Shown: positions 53,022 through 62,072, counted from the stretch's first letter. The stretch is 64,000 bases of DNA from Flavobacterium sp. UBA7665 (GCA_002483285.1 DLHP01000041.1:186001-250000), one strand, 5' to 3'. Notes: generated from the letters alone by a model not told the origin. Program-made: numbers and translations.

Positions 53022-54134
53022 ATGGACTTGAGTTATTGGGAGCTAAATAGTTGGTTTGCAAACGTCGACTATACCATTGTAGGCAGCGGTATTGTTGGGC
53101 TACACGCGGCTTTGCGCTTGCGTGAACGGTTTCCCGACAGCAAAATCCTCGTCATTGAAAAAGGCATGTTGCCGCAAGGAGCGAGTACAAAAAACGCTGG
53201 TTTTGCGTGCTTTGGGAGCCTTTCGGAAATCATAGATGACCTGAAAATCTATTCGGAGGAAGAAGTGCTCGCGCTGATCCAAAAACGCTGGAGCGGATTG
53301 CAATTGCTGCGCAAAAGGCTTGGTGATGTCACGATTGATTTTCGTCCGCATGGCGGTTATGAGCTCTTTCTAAACGAGGATTCCAACAGCTATAACGAAT
53401 GCACGGCCAGACTGCCTTTCATCAACGAAATCCTCAGGCCGCTTTTCAAAGCCGATGTTTTTGCCAAAGAAGTCGACCGTTTTGGATTTAAAGGCATCCA
53501 TGACTATGTCATCTTCAATCCGTTTGAGGCACAGATTGACACCGGCCGGATGATGCAGGCATTGCTCAAAGAAGCAGTTGCGCAAAATATCCTGATTCTT
53601 AACCAAAAAAGTGTCGGCGGATTTTCTGAATATACCGATGGTGTTTCGGTCGCAGTTGGTGATTTCAGTTTCAAGACCAAAAAGTTACTATTCGCAACCA
53701 ACGGTTTTGCATCCGAACTGACAAAAGGCGCTGTAAAACCTGCGCGCGCCCAAGTATTAATCACAGCGCCGATCCCAAATCTCGACATCAAAGGAACCTT
53801 CCATCTCGATCAAGGTTATTATTATTTCAGGAATATTGACAACCGAATCCTACTCGGCGGCGGCCGCAACCTTGATTTTGAGGGCGAAACCACGACCCAA
53901 TTCGGCCAGACCGAAATCATCCAGAAAAGGTTGGAGGATTTGTTAAAAACAGTAATTTTACCCGATACCGATTATACCATTGCGCACCGTTGGAGTGGCA
54001 TCATGGGGATTGGTTCAAGCAAAACGCCGATTGTGTCGCAATTGTCGGATCACGTGTTTTGCGGTGTAAGGCTCGGCGGCATGGGCGTTGCAATTGGAAG
54101 TTTAATAGGAACCGAACTCGCAGACCTGATATGA
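53022..54134 (+). CDS. FAD-dependent oxidoreductase, DAO family
   Basis: A 370-residue flavoenzyme of the D-amino-acid oxidase / glycine oxidase superfamily. The FAD motif TIVGSGIVGLHAALRLRE is near residue 18, GASTKNAGFACFGS follows, and WSGIMGIGSSKTPIV occurs near the C-terminus, close to the gamma-glutamylputrescine oxidase subgroup. The substrate is unknown, probably an amine or amino acid. Its stop overlaps the mtgA start (ATGA), so the two are co-translated. Confidence 0.86.
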   Translation: MDLSYWELNSWFANVDYTIVGSGIVGLHAALRLRERFPDSKILVIEKGMLPQGASTKNAGFACFGSLSEIIDDLKIYSEEEVLALIQKRWSGLQLLRKRLGDVTIDFRPHGGYELFLNEDSNSYNECTARLPFINEILRPLFKADVFAKEVDRFGFKGIHDYVIFNPFEAQIDTGRMMQALLKEAVAQNILILNQKSVGGFSEYTDGVSVAVGDFSFKTKKLLFATNGFASELTKGAVKPARAQVLITAPIPNLDIKGTFHLDQGYYYFRNIDNRILLGGGRNLDFEGETTTQFGQTEIIQKRLEDLLKTVILPDTDYTIAHRWSGIMGIGSSKTPIVSQLSDHVFCGVRLGGMGVAIGSLIGTELADLI

Positions 54135-54817
54135 AAAAAAGAATGCAAAAAATATTGCGCTGGCTCTGGAAGGCAATGCTTTGGTTTGTAGCGTTGTCTA
54201 TTGTATCGGTCATCATCTTCAAATGGGTGCCAATTCCCTGGACACCGCTCATGACAACCCGCGCGATTGAAAACGCCATAGATGGAAGTGACATGGTATG
54301 CAGCCACGACTGGGTTCCGTTGGAAGAAATTTCGCCTAACTTACAAAAGGCGGTGATTGCCAGCGAGGATGCCAATTTCCTAACGCACTATGGGTTCGAT
54401 TTCAATGCAATCCAAAAAGCGATGAAGAGCAATGAGAAAGGTCGCAAATTGCGCGGCGGAAGTACCATTTCGCAGCAAACCGCCAAAAACGTATTCCTGT
54501 GGCAGGGCCGAAGTTATATTCGGAAAGGTCTCGAAGCTTATTTTACGGTACTTATAGAACTCATTTGGAGCAAGGAACGCATTATGGAAGTCTACCTCAA
54601 TAGCATCGAAATGGGCGACGGCGTCTACGGCGCACAAGAAGCCTCGCGTTATTGGTACCGAAAGGACGCGGCGCACCTCACTAAAATGGAGGCGGCCGGC
54701 ATTGCAGCCATCCTTCCGAATCCCAGGAAGTTTACGGCAACCAACTCTTCTGCAAAGATCAACCGCAAGAAAAGCCGCATCATTCGCGGGATGCAGGCGG
54801 TAAAACTCGACTACTAA
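54131..54817 (+). CDS. mtgA: monofunctional peptidoglycan transglycosylase
   Basis: A 228-residue GT51 glycosyltransferase that polymerises lipid II. A single N-terminal transmembrane helix (about 14-34) is followed by the catalytic motifs ASEDANFLTHYGFD, RGGSTISQQTAKN, SKERIMEVYLNSIEMG and AGIAAILPNPRKF. The frame is open from 53990, but the start at 54131 directly precedes the membrane helix and overlaps the upstream stop by 4 nt. Confidence 0.93.
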   Translation: MKKRMQKILRWLWKAMLWFVALSIVSVIIFKWVPIPWTPLMTTRAIENAIDGSDMVCSHDWVPLEEISPNLQKAVIASEDANFLTHYGFDFNAIQKAMKSNEKGRKLRGGSTISQQTAKNVFLWQGRSYIRKGLEAYFTVLIELIWSKERIMEVYLNSIEMGDGVYGAQEASRYWYRKDAAHLTKMEAAGIAAILPNPRKFTATNSSAKINRKKSRIIRGMQAVKLDY

Positions 54818-54824
54818 AAACAAG

Positions 54825-54852
54825 AAAAGCCTCCAGTTGAGAGGCTTTTTTT
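54825..54852. terminator. bidirectional terminator after mtgA
   Basis: Stem AAAAGCCTC (54825-54833) / GAGGCTTTT (54841-54849) with T run. Also ends the convergent DoxX gene. Confidence 0.8.
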
Positions 54853-54865
54853 AGGACTGAAAAGA

Positions 54866-55240
54866 TTATTGAAACAAAGGAGTGTATTGTTTCCAGTGCT
54901 TGTAAATTAAAATCACGTTAAAAAACAATACTGCCACAGCAACGCCCATACCCGGAATGGCGAGGAACAAGTGAAACAAAAAGATGTTGATTGAAATCGG
55001 CGCAAGCAGAATCAAGGCAAAGGCTACCCATTTTTTGAGCAGCAGCATAATCCCGATACCCACTTCGAGTAGGCCTACAAACGGAAAGATATAGCCCGTC
55101 GCACCCAGCGAATCCATAAAATCTGCTGCCGAACCAGTTGGAGGCGGGAGCGGTATAAAATGCAAAAACTTGTTGCTTCCAAACACAACAAGCGTGATTC
55201 CTAAGATGATTCTGACAAGCATTGTAAATTGAGAATTCAT
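54866..55240 (-). CDS. DoxX-family membrane protein
   Basis: A 124-residue protein with four hydrophobic segments (about 8-26, 47-67, 72-92, 96-116), the DoxX/TQO small-subunit-like architecture. The opening MLVRIILGITLVVFGSNKF and the loop with LPPPTGSAADF are typical. Function within the family varies and is often unknown. It is monocistronic; the 180-nt region to 55420 is AT-rich and holds no other gene. Confidence 0.83.
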   Translation of the reverse strand: MNSQFTMLVRIILGITLVVFGSNKFLHFIPLPPPTGSAADFMDSLGATGYIFPFVGLLEVGIGIMLLLKKWVAFALILLAPISINIFLFHLFLAIPGMGVAVAVLFFNVILIYKHWKQYTPLFQ

Positions 55241-55420
55241 AAATTTTTATTTTATCGTTTGTAGAATACTTTAAAGATGTTCCTAAATTAATAAAATAAA
55301 GCAAACAAAAAATATAAAATTCTAAACATTCTGCTATTGGATTGTGAAAAGATTCTTTCGTATTGCGTGCTATTTTTTTTTAAAATAAATTTACGAGTCA
55401 ATCAATAAAACGTACCAATC

Positions 55421-56221
55421 ATGCAAGCACACGAAATAGATTACCACATTTACGGCGAAGAAATGCAATATGTCGAAATAGAGCTCGACCCACAAGAAGT
55501 CGTCATTGCCGAAGTCGGCAGTTTCATGATGATGGACAACGGCATCCAAATGCAAACCATCTTCGGCGACGGAACCGGCCAGGAAAGCGGCATTTTCGGA
55601 AAAATTCTCTCCGCAGGCAAACGCGTCCTTACCGGTGAAAGCCTTTTCATGACGGCGTATTCCAACCAAAACGCAGGCAAAAGTAAAGTCTGTTTTGCAT
55701 CGCCGTATCCCGGAAAAATTTTGCCAATAGACCTTACCCAGTTCGGTGGCAAGTTCATTTGCCAGAAAGATGCGTTCTTGTGCGCTGCCAAAGGCGTATC
55801 GGTAGGCATCGAATTTTCAAGGAAACTCGGACGTGGGCTTTTCGGCGGTGAAGGTTTCATCATGCAAAAAGTAGAAGGCGATGGCATGGCGTTCGTACAT
55901 TCGGGCGGCACATTGGCCAAAAAAGAGCTCGCTGCCAGTGAAATCCTAAAGGTCGATACAGGTTGCATCGTAGGCTTTACCCAAAATGTAGACTACGACA
56001 TTGAATTCATCGGAGGCATCCGCAACTCCATATTTGGCGGCGAAGGATTGTTCTTTGCCACGCTTCGCGGGCCCGGAACGGTTTACGTACAGTCGCTTCC
56101 GTTTAGCCGATTGGCCGACAGGATCATCGCCTCGGCACCCAAATCTGGAGGAAGCAGCCGCGAGGAAGGCAGTCTACTCGGCGGACTAGGGAATTTACTA
56201 GACGGAGACAATCGTTTTTAA
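55421..56221 (+). CDS. TIGR00266/AIM24-family protein
   Basis: A 266-residue protein of the AIM24 (TIGR00266) family, a double beta-helix-like fold of unknown biochemical role. Visible features are the MQYVEIELDPQEVVIAEVGSFMMM opening, the GSGE-like ESGIFGKILSAGKR loop, KELAASEILKVDTGCIVGF, and a Gly-rich C-terminus ending LGGLGNLLDG. There is no signal peptide, so it is probably cytoplasmic. It is a single gene with its own terminator. Confidence 0.88.
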   Translation: MQAHEIDYHIYGEEMQYVEIELDPQEVVIAEVGSFMMMDNGIQMQTIFGDGTGQESGIFGKILSAGKRVLTGESLFMTAYSNQNAGKSKVCFASPYPGKILPIDLTQFGGKFICQKDAFLCAAKGVSVGIEFSRKLGRGLFGGEGFIMQKVEGDGMAFVHSGGTLAKKELAASEILKVDTGCIVGFTQNVDYDIEFIGGIRNSIFGGEGLFFATLRGPGTVYVQSLPFSRLADRIIASAPKSGGSSREEGSLLGGLGNLLDGDNRF

Positions 56222-56227
56222 ATAGAA

Positions 56228-56256
56228 AAGCCCGACAATCTGCCGGGCTTTTTTTA
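56228..56256 (+). terminator. rho-independent terminator
   Basis: Stem AAGCCCG (56228-56234) / CGGGCTT (56244-56250), followed by seven or more T bases. Confidence 0.85.
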
Positions 56257-56268
56257 TGGTCGCTTTTA

Positions 56269-56841
56269 TTAATCAGCGATGACAATCGGATAGATGACTT
56301 GCGCATCAGTAGCACCTGCCGCATTGGTAATATCACCGTCAGAAACGCCTGCTGCATTTTTATTGGGTTCATGAATCAAGGTGACTATTAGATTCCCTGA
56401 AGCATCGGCGGTACCGGTGGTGAAGGTGAAGTTTAGCCCTACGGGTTTACCGTTGGCATCGGTGTCGGTGTAAGCGAACGAGCCAAATGTCGCAGGCGCT
56501 TGGTAGAAAATCTGGTGTTCGTCACTTTCTTCCTCTATTTCTGTGGTAATGTTGTCTGTCGGTGTGGCCAATTCGTTGAGGAAACTAATGGCTCCGGTAT
56601 AGACCGTGTTTTTCTTTAATGTGCCTGAGACGGTGACTACAGGTGCATCGGGACCATCGCCGTCAAGGTCGCGCGAAGTGAGCGTCACCACGTCTGAACC
56701 ATTGGTTAGGGTAGTGGTTACCGTAGTGATGACTTCTTCTTCATTTACGGGTATGTATACCGCAGGGTTGTCGTCATTGCTACAAGCAGAAAAAAAAGTG
56801 AGCGCCAATAAGGCAAGTGCTGAGGTTTTGATATTTTTCAT
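56269..56841 (-). CDS. surface-type lipoprotein of unknown function next to the TonB receptor
   Basis: A 190-residue lipoprotein. Signal peptide MKNIKTSALALLALTFFSA then Cys20, followed by SNDDN, an acidic stretch resembling the Bacteroidota export signal that sends lipoproteins to the cell surface. The body is Thr/Asp-rich with beta-strand character and no catalytic motif. Similar proteins are often found next to TonB receptors in Flavobacteria. It lies 12 nt downstream of the receptor, so it may be a substrate-binding partner. Confidence 0.8.
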   Translation of the reverse strand: MKNIKTSALALLALTFFSACSNDDNPAVYIPVNEEEVITTVTTTLTNGSDVVTLTSRDLDGDGPDAPVVTVSGTLKKNTVYTGAISFLNELATPTDNITTEIEEESDEHQIFYQAPATFGSFAYTDTDANGKPVGLNFTFTTGTADASGNLIVTLIHEPNKNAAGVSDGDITNAAGATDAQVIYPIVIAD

Positions 56842-56853
56842 AATCTGTATGTT

Positions 56854-59238
56854 TTAATAATTAATTTTTAATTGAATTTGGAAGTTCCTGCCCGTTTCGT
56901 CTGCAAAAAAGCGCTGGCGGTTCAGGTAGTCCCGGTAATTGGTGTTTAAAATATTTTGAACAGAAAAGGCAATAACGGCATTGGTTTTACCCACTGCCTT
57001 CACCTTTACTTCAGAGTAAAAATGCAACAAATGGTAGGCTGGCGGCGGCGTACTGATATCGACAGTCACGGGTACCTGCAGTCCGTCTACTATGATGTTG
57101 GTGTCAAAGTTATTCATAGGATATTGGTTTTGCCTGCAAACCCACTCGCTCTTCAACTCTAAAACCAACGCGTGCCAGTCTTTTCGGGAGTATTGAATCT
57201 TGTTGGCCAGATTGAGAGGAGGCATATCAATCAAGTCCTGGCCTTTGCTCAAATCCCGTCCGTCTACGAATGCTGCCGTAAAATCATGGCTCCAACGCGG
57301 CGTAAGCTGCAACCTGGAATGGAGGTCAAGTCCGGCCAGTCGCGCATTGGTCTGGCGGTATTCCCAAACCGGGAAAGCCCCACGAATGGTCGTTTCAAAA
57401 CCAACGGGCTGCAAGAACATATAATCCTGGATTAGGTTGAGGTAAGGGTTGATGTCAATCGAGAACGAATTCCATTTTTTTTGTACCGTAGTCGACAGCT
57501 TGAAAGCCCTTTCCTGATTGAGCCGCAATTCGCCCAACTCGATGATTCCGGTAGCGTGATGCAGGCCATCGCTAAACAGTTCCGAAGGATTTGGGTTTCT
57601 CGACGCCAGGCTTGCGTTGGCATACCAGTCCCAATCGTGATGGAATCGCTTGCGAAATCCAAGACTCGCCGAGACATTATGAAACGCAAAAGACGGCTTG
57701 GTCAACCATTGGCTGCTCTGTTCCCCAAAAATAAAACGCGAGAAATCGGCGTCATAACCACGTTCTGCCCAGCGTGACTTCTGGTAAAACTTGATGGCAT
57801 CAATCTTCGAAAAATCGTAACGGATACCCGATTCGATGGTAAAGGAATCCGAAAGTTCAAAATTCAGGATGCCGTATAGCCCCGCGTCATACTTTTCATA
57901 GGTTGGAATCAAAGCGCGTACTTTGGTGTCGGGGTTGGCAAAATTGTGCTGGTAACTGCCACTGAGCCCGGCTTTTAACTCCCAATCCTGCGATTTCTTT
58001 TTGTAATCGATTTGAGCAGTATGCGTCAGGAGTTCCAGATCAAGGGCTGCGAGATTGTTATAATCGCCGCGCCTTACGTCGAATTCCTTGCGTTTGTTGA
58101 ATTGATAGGCATACTGGAAAGCCAACGATTCTGATTCGCCCCAATATCGGTTTAACGCGGCTTTAATCAATTGATGGTTTACTTGTTGTTTGGGATTGCC
58201 AATGGTATAAGTAAAATCATTCACTACTGCCGGCACGTGGTTGTTGATGGAATTGTACAAATCGGCCACGTTTCCGGTATGTGACGCGCTTAAAATACCA
58301 ATATGTGCGTTGTAGAAACTATAAAACACCGACGCGTCAAATGTTTTTCGGGTATATTTCACATCGCCCGAAAAGTTGGCCTCACGGTTTCCGGTATTAG
58401 ACAAAACATAATCGGGTGCCTGGCGATCACCCATGTATTTGAAAGTTCCCAAGGCATTCCAGCTCCAACCATACAGATTGCCTTTGTGGAGGCTCGAACT
58501 GATGCTTCCACCCCGACCGTTCGAGGACAGGTTTGCAATCGTTTTCCCAAATAGTGTGTCGTTTTTAGAAACAAATGGCTCGAGTATGACCAACCCTCCA
58601 ACTGCATCACCTCCATACTGCAGTCCCGAAGCACCTTTGATCACTGTGATTTTTCCGGCTGCGTTGACATCGAAATTCGGCGCGTGTTCTGTTCCCCATT
58701 GCTGGTCTTCGAGCTTTACATTGTTGCTGATGACGGGAACCCGACTGCCGTACAAACCATTAATCACGGGCTTTACCACGGAGCTCCCAGTTTTAAGGCT
58801 AGAAACGCCCGGTACTTCCTTAAGCGCGTCACCTAAGGTCTGGCTGCTGTATTTTTCGATGGTTTCCTGTCGGATGCGTTGTTCGGGCATAGCCGTATTG
58901 TGTGCATTATTGTTGCGTACCACACTTACCTCATTAAGGCTGGTAATGTTTTCCCTGAGCCTGAAATCGAGGGTTACTTCGCCACTTATCACTACCAGTG
59001 TATCTATGGATTTGTAACCCACGAACGAGACATGGATGCGCGTCTTTCCATCAGGGATGTCGGTCGCCACATAGTTCCCGGCGGTGTCGGATGAAACCGT
59101 TTTCGGTCCAATATGGATGTGGCTGCCAACCAGCGGAATGTCGTTGGCAGTGGTCACACGCCCGTCAACACGGAATTGTGCAAAACCAACACCGAAGCAC
59201 AACAGTAAGCAATATAGGATGACTTTTTTTTGCTGCAT
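56854..59238 (-). CDS. TonB-dependent receptor, ZnuD-like
   Basis: A 794-residue outer-membrane receptor. A signal peptide is followed by a CarboxypepD-regulatory-like domain (about 20-105), a plug (about 115-235, LKEVPGVSSLKTGSSVVKPV then GLYGSRVPV) and a 22-strand barrel to the C-terminal aromatic residue (QIQLKINY). The plug segment WGTEHAPNFDVNAA is reminiscent of zinc receptors such as ZnuD. Metal uptake is therefore the favoured role, helped by the His/Cys-rich small gene upstream. The spacer to that gene is 69 nt. Confidence 0.88.
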   Translation of the reverse strand: MQQKKVILYCLLLCFGVGFAQFRVDGRVTTANDIPLVGSHIHIGPKTVSSDTAGNYVATDIPDGKTRIHVSFVGYKSIDTLVVISGEVTLDFRLRENITSLNEVSVVRNNNAHNTAMPEQRIRQETIEKYSSQTLGDALKEVPGVSSLKTGSSVVKPVINGLYGSRVPVISNNVKLEDQQWGTEHAPNFDVNAAGKITVIKGASGLQYGGDAVGGLVILEPFVSKNDTLFGKTIANLSSNGRGGSISSSLHKGNLYGWSWNALGTFKYMGDRQAPDYVLSNTGNREANFSGDVKYTRKTFDASVFYSFYNAHIGILSASHTGNVADLYNSINNHVPAVVNDFTYTIGNPKQQVNHQLIKAALNRYWGESESLAFQYAYQFNKRKEFDVRRGDYNNLAALDLELLTHTAQIDYKKKSQDWELKAGLSGSYQHNFANPDTKVRALIPTYEKYDAGLYGILNFELSDSFTIESGIRYDFSKIDAIKFYQKSRWAERGYDADFSRFIFGEQSSQWLTKPSFAFHNVSASLGFRKRFHHDWDWYANASLASRNPNPSELFSDGLHHATGIIELGELRLNQERAFKLSTTVQKKWNSFSIDINPYLNLIQDYMFLQPVGFETTIRGAFPVWEYRQTNARLAGLDLHSRLQLTPRWSHDFTAAFVDGRDLSKGQDLIDMPPLNLANKIQYSRKDWHALVLELKSEWVCRQNQYPMNNFDTNIIVDGLQVPVTVDISTPPPAYHLLHFYSEVKVKAVGKTNAVIAFSVQNILNTNYRDYLNRQRFFADETGRNFQIQLKINY

Positions 59239-59307
59239 TTTCTGTTAAAAATAAATAAACGAATAGCTCATTCCCGTTGAGAAATGTGCACAAGTGTGTA
59301 TTAATTC

Positions 59308-59652
59308 TTAGCCAGTGGGTGGGCCTCGCAGCGAATAAGAAATGCCCGAAAAAGCGCTGGGCGTTTCAGGTACGATAAAAAAGTAAGGGATTGTTTGGTG
59401 TGCGGCAAAGAATGAAAAACCGGTAATTTCGGGAGCGACAAAATTCCCCAGACTAAATTCGCAGACGTAACAATGGTCTAAGTGACTGTGCTCATGGGTA
59501 AATTGCGGCTTGCCTTTTTCTACCTTATGGATGCATTGATTGGTAGAATATGCAGCAATGATGTGCTCAAAAGCATGCGTTGCCGGAAAGACTATCGATG
59601 AGAGCACCGATAACAGCAGCGAAATATTGAGTATGGCTACATATTTTTTCAT
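59308..59652 (-). CDS. small His/Cys-containing exported protein upstream of the TonB receptor
   Basis: A 114-residue protein. The N-terminus (MKKYVAILNISLLLSVLSSIVFPATHA) looks like a signal peptide or anchor. The mature part holds HEHSHLDHCYVCEF, a His cluster followed by a CxxC pair, which could bind zinc or copper. It is probably in one unit with the ZnuD-like receptor. The frame begins at 59673, but Met at 59652 opens the signal sequence. The family resembles short DUF2946-like proteins only loosely. Confidence 0.75.
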   Translation of the reverse strand: MKKYVAILNISLLLSVLSSIVFPATHAFEHIIAAYSTNQCIHKVEKGKPQFTHEHSHLDHCYVCEFSLGNFVAPEITGFSFFAAHQTIPYFFIVPETPSAFSGISYSLRGPPTG

Positions 59653-59657
59653 TGCCC

Positions 59658-59665
59658 CAAATATA
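59658..59665 (-). promoter_or_regulatory. -7 box immediately before the His/Cys protein
   Basis: On the minus strand TATATTTG fits TAnnTTTG and ends 5 nt before the ATG at 59652. Like the dusB box, this would give an almost leaderless mRNA if used. Confidence 0.5.
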
Positions 59666-59736
59666 GCAAGCATCTGGCTTAGAATAACGGGTTTAACAAA
59701 ACTTAAGGAAGAATTTAGTGGGCGGTGGTAAAAAAA

Positions 59737-59767
59737 TTTGCTTTACGATAAAATTAAACTATGTTTG
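59737..59767 (+). promoter_or_regulatory. Bacteroidota-type promoter
   Basis: TTTG (59737-59740), 19-nt spacer, TATGTTTG (59760-59767); the lipoprotein ATG lies 23 nt downstream. Identical in both boxes and spacing to the promoter at 885-915. Confidence 0.75.
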
Positions 59768-59790
59768 CCGCCTAATCAACTAAACAAACC

Positions 59791-60420
59791 ATGAAAAAAC
59801 TATTATTGCTGGCCTTGCCAATACTGATGTTGTCTTGTAGTTCAGACGACGACAATGCCAATGTTCCTGTAATACCCACGCCAGCCGCCGGTGTTGCCTA
59901 CTTTAGAGCAAACGTCAATGGCGTGCCTACAGACTACACATACAATTACACCTCGGCCACTACTGCTTATGGTTTTTCTAACAGCGCCAGTGGTTCGCCA
60001 GGCGGAATGGTATTTTCATACGGAGGAGCGCTTTCAACGGCTGCATTTTCTCCTACATTTACCGTTTACTTTGACAATATGTATGTGGGCGGCTACGAGG
60101 ATGAAAGCGACAATTTCTACACCACCTTCGCGACACTTCCGACGAATTATTTAACCAACACCCAGATCGATGCCTATGTTAAAGGGATTGAAATCGATTA
60201 CGAAAAAAACGGCAATCAATACAATTCGGGTTATGGCAGCCAGGCCGGGAGTACTTTTACAATCACCAGTTCTACCCAAGGGATTGAAGACGGCGGAAGT
60301 TTAAAAGTAAAAACCGTCATTGGTACGCTGAGTTGCAAACTTTACAATGTAGATGATGTTACCGATGTGGTCACCATTTCTAACGGAAGTTTCAAAGTGA
60401 TTTTACGGGAAGACTATTAA
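59791..60420 (+). CDS. surface-type lipoprotein of unknown function
   Basis: A 209-residue lipoprotein. Signal peptide MKKLLLLALPILMLS then Cys16 and SSDDDNAN, a clear acidic export signal. The mature part is rich in Thr, Ser, Gly and Tyr with beta-strand pattern, no catalytic motif. I recognise no family. It is a single gene with a strong promoter and terminator, so probably well expressed and exposed on the cell surface. Confidence 0.8.
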   Translation: MKKLLLLALPILMLSCSSDDDNANVPVIPTPAAGVAYFRANVNGVPTDYTYNYTSATTAYGFSNSASGSPGGMVFSYGGALSTAAFSPTFTVYFDNMYVGGYEDESDNFYTTFATLPTNYLTNTQIDAYVKGIEIDYEKNGNQYNSGYGSQAGSTFTITSSTQGIEDGGSLKVKTVIGTLSCKLYNVDDVTDVVTISNGSFKVILREDY

Positions 60421-60440
60421 TCCACAGAGATTAAAAGTAA

Positions 60441-60468
60441 AAAGAGCGCCAACCGGCGCTCTTTTTTT
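60441..60468. terminator. bidirectional terminator
   Basis: Perfect stem AAAGAGCGCC (60441-60450) / GGCGCTCTTT (60455-60464), loop AACC, T run. Serves the lipoprotein gene and the convergent asd gene. Confidence 0.9.
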
Positions 60469-61456
60469 ATACCAATTGATTGGCTACCAAATATTCTGCA
60501 ATCTGCACCGTATTGGTCGCGGCGCCTTTCCTGAGGTTGTCGGCAACAATCCACATGTTTAAAGTATTCGGTTGGCTTTCGTCGCGGCGGATGCGGCCAA
60601 CAAAAACCTCGTCTTTGCCTTGTGCGTACATCGGCATCGGGTAGGTGTAGGTGTCGGTGTTGTCCTGCACGACCACGCCTGCTGTATGGTGTAAAATGTT
60701 TCGCACTTCGTTGAGGTCAAAATCATTAGAAAATTCAACGTTGACGGCTTCGCTATGCCCACCTACAACAGGAATCCTGACGGCGGTTGCGGTTACGGCG
60801 ATGGTTTTATCGCCTATGATTTTCTGTGTTTCACGCACCAGCTTCATCTCTTCTTTGGTGTAGTCGTTGTCTTCAAAAACGTCACATTGCGGAATGGCAT
60901 TGCGGTGGATTGGGTATTTATAGGCCATTTCGCCTTTTATGCCGGCGTACTCGTTTTCTAATTGTTGAACGGCTTTCACCCCGGTTCCTGTAATGGATTG
61001 ATATGTCGAGACCACAACACGCTTAATGTTGTATTTGTGGTGCAGCGGCGCCAAGACCATTACGAGTTGGATGGTGGAGCAGTTGGGGTTGGCAATGATT
61101 TTGTCTGCCGTTGTCAAGGTCGAAGCGTTGATTTCGGGAACCACCAGTTTTTTGTCGGGGTCCATTCTCCAGGCCGAAGAATTGTCAATTACCGTAGTGC
61201 CGGCAGCGGCAAATTTTGGTGCCCATTCTAGCGAGGTGTTTCCTCCAGCCGAAAAAAGCGCGATATCGGCTTTCCTGTCTACAGCGGTTTGCATGCCTAC
61301 CACCGTGTAATTTTTTCCCCTGAAACTGATTTCCTTTCCAACCGATTTTTCGGAAGCAACGGGAATCAATTCGGTCACCGGAAAATTCCTTTCGGCCAAA
61401 ACCTGGAGCATCACTTCGCCTACCATTCCGGTAGCGCCAACTACAGCAACTTTCAT
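60467..61456 (-). CDS. asd: aspartate-semialdehyde dehydrogenase
   Basis: A 329-residue enzyme that reduces aspartyl phosphate to aspartate semialdehyde for lysine, threonine, methionine and diaminopimelate synthesis. NADP motif GATGMVGEVM (8-17), NSSAWRMDP, and Cys126 in NPNCSTIQL as the active-site thiol. The C-terminal His appears in VVGGHSEAV. It is full length and monocistronic. Confidence 0.95.
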   Translation of the reverse strand: MKVAVVGATGMVGEVMLQVLAERNFPVTELIPVASEKSVGKEISFRGKNYTVVGMQTAVDRKADIALFSAGGNTSLEWAPKFAAAGTTVIDNSSAWRMDPDKKLVVPEINASTLTTADKIIANPNCSTIQLVMVLAPLHHKYNIKRVVVSTYQSITGTGVKAVQQLENEYAGIKGEMAYKYPIHRNAIPQCDVFEDNDYTKEEMKLVRETQKIIGDKTIAVTATAVRIPVVGGHSEAVNVEFSNDFDLNEVRNILHHTAGVVVQDNTDTYTYPMPMYAQGKDEVFVGRIRRDESQPNTLNMWIVADNLRKGAATNTVQIAEYLVANQLV

Positions 61457-61491
61457 ATATTTTTATTTAGGTGTTAGAGATTTTAGAAGTA

Positions 61492-61499
61492 CAAAAGTA
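61492..61499 (-). promoter_or_regulatory. -7 box for asd
   Basis: On the minus strand TACTTTTG fits TAnnTTTG, 35 nt before the asd start. Confidence 0.55.
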
Positions 61500-61535
61500 A
61501 CCAGAAAAGTAATTCGGTGCAGCCTTTATAAAAAG

Positions 61536-61566
61536 AAAAACCGTCCAAGGGTGCGGACGGTTTGAG
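61536..61566 (-). terminator. terminator of mscL
   Basis: Stem AAACCGTCC (61538-61546) / GGACGGTTT (61555-61563); the A run on the + strand at 61531-61540 gives the T run of the minus transcript. Confidence 0.75.
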
Positions 61567-61597
61567 TGAGACATTGAATATTATAATGTAGCGGAAC

Positions 61598-61981
61598 TTA
61601 TCTGTTTTTGAGCGCGTCGCGGATTTCCATAAGCAACTTTTCTTCGTTGGTTGGTGCAGGCGGTGCGGCAGGAGCAGCTTCTTCTTTCTTCCTCATGCTG
61701 TTTACGCCTTTAACCAATAAAAAGATTACAAACGCGATTACAATGAACCCGATTGTGGCTGCGATGAACTTCCCATACAAAATCCCACCGTCGGTTTTGA
61801 GCTGCTCGATGTTTTCGAGTTGTGCGGCTTTGAGCGCTGGCGTAAGTAGTGCCGGTGTAATCACGTCTTCAACCAATGAAGACACGATTTTGCCGAATGC
61901 CGCGCCAATAATGACTCCGACAGCCAAATCCATTACATTTCCTTTGGCTATAAAATCTTTGAATTCTGACATCATTCCCAT
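61598..61981 (-). CDS. mscL: large-conductance mechanosensitive channel
   Basis: A 127-residue channel protein with two transmembrane helices: FKDFIAKGNVMDLAVGVIIGAAFGKIV near the N-terminus and FIAATIGFIVIAFVIFLLVKGVN near residue 80, plus a helical C-terminal bundle with EEKLLMEIRDALK. It opens under membrane tension to release solutes. Several Met codons at the N-terminus (residues 1, 3, 4) are possible starts. Monocistronic. Confidence 0.94.
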   Translation of the reverse strand: MGMMSEFKDFIAKGNVMDLAVGVIIGAAFGKIVSSLVEDVITPALLTPALKAAQLENIEQLKTDGGILYGKFIAATIGFIVIAFVIFLLVKGVNSMRKKEEAAPAAPPAPTNEEKLLMEIRDALKNR

Positions 61982-62072
61982 AAATTGTTTGTTTTAGGTT
62001 AAAATTGAGTTTATATGACAACGAATTTAGATAAAAAAAGAAAAGAACTGCAACAGTTTTATTAAATTTTAA

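Noticed and set aside
53990..54130. 47-residue extension of MtgA
   Set aside because: Overlaps the DAO-family gene in another frame; the membrane helix begins just after 54131.
54918..55304. 128-residue open frame on the - strand overlapping DoxX
   Set aside because: Shifted-frame shadow of the DoxX gene, Cys/Trp-rich and without membrane-helix pattern.
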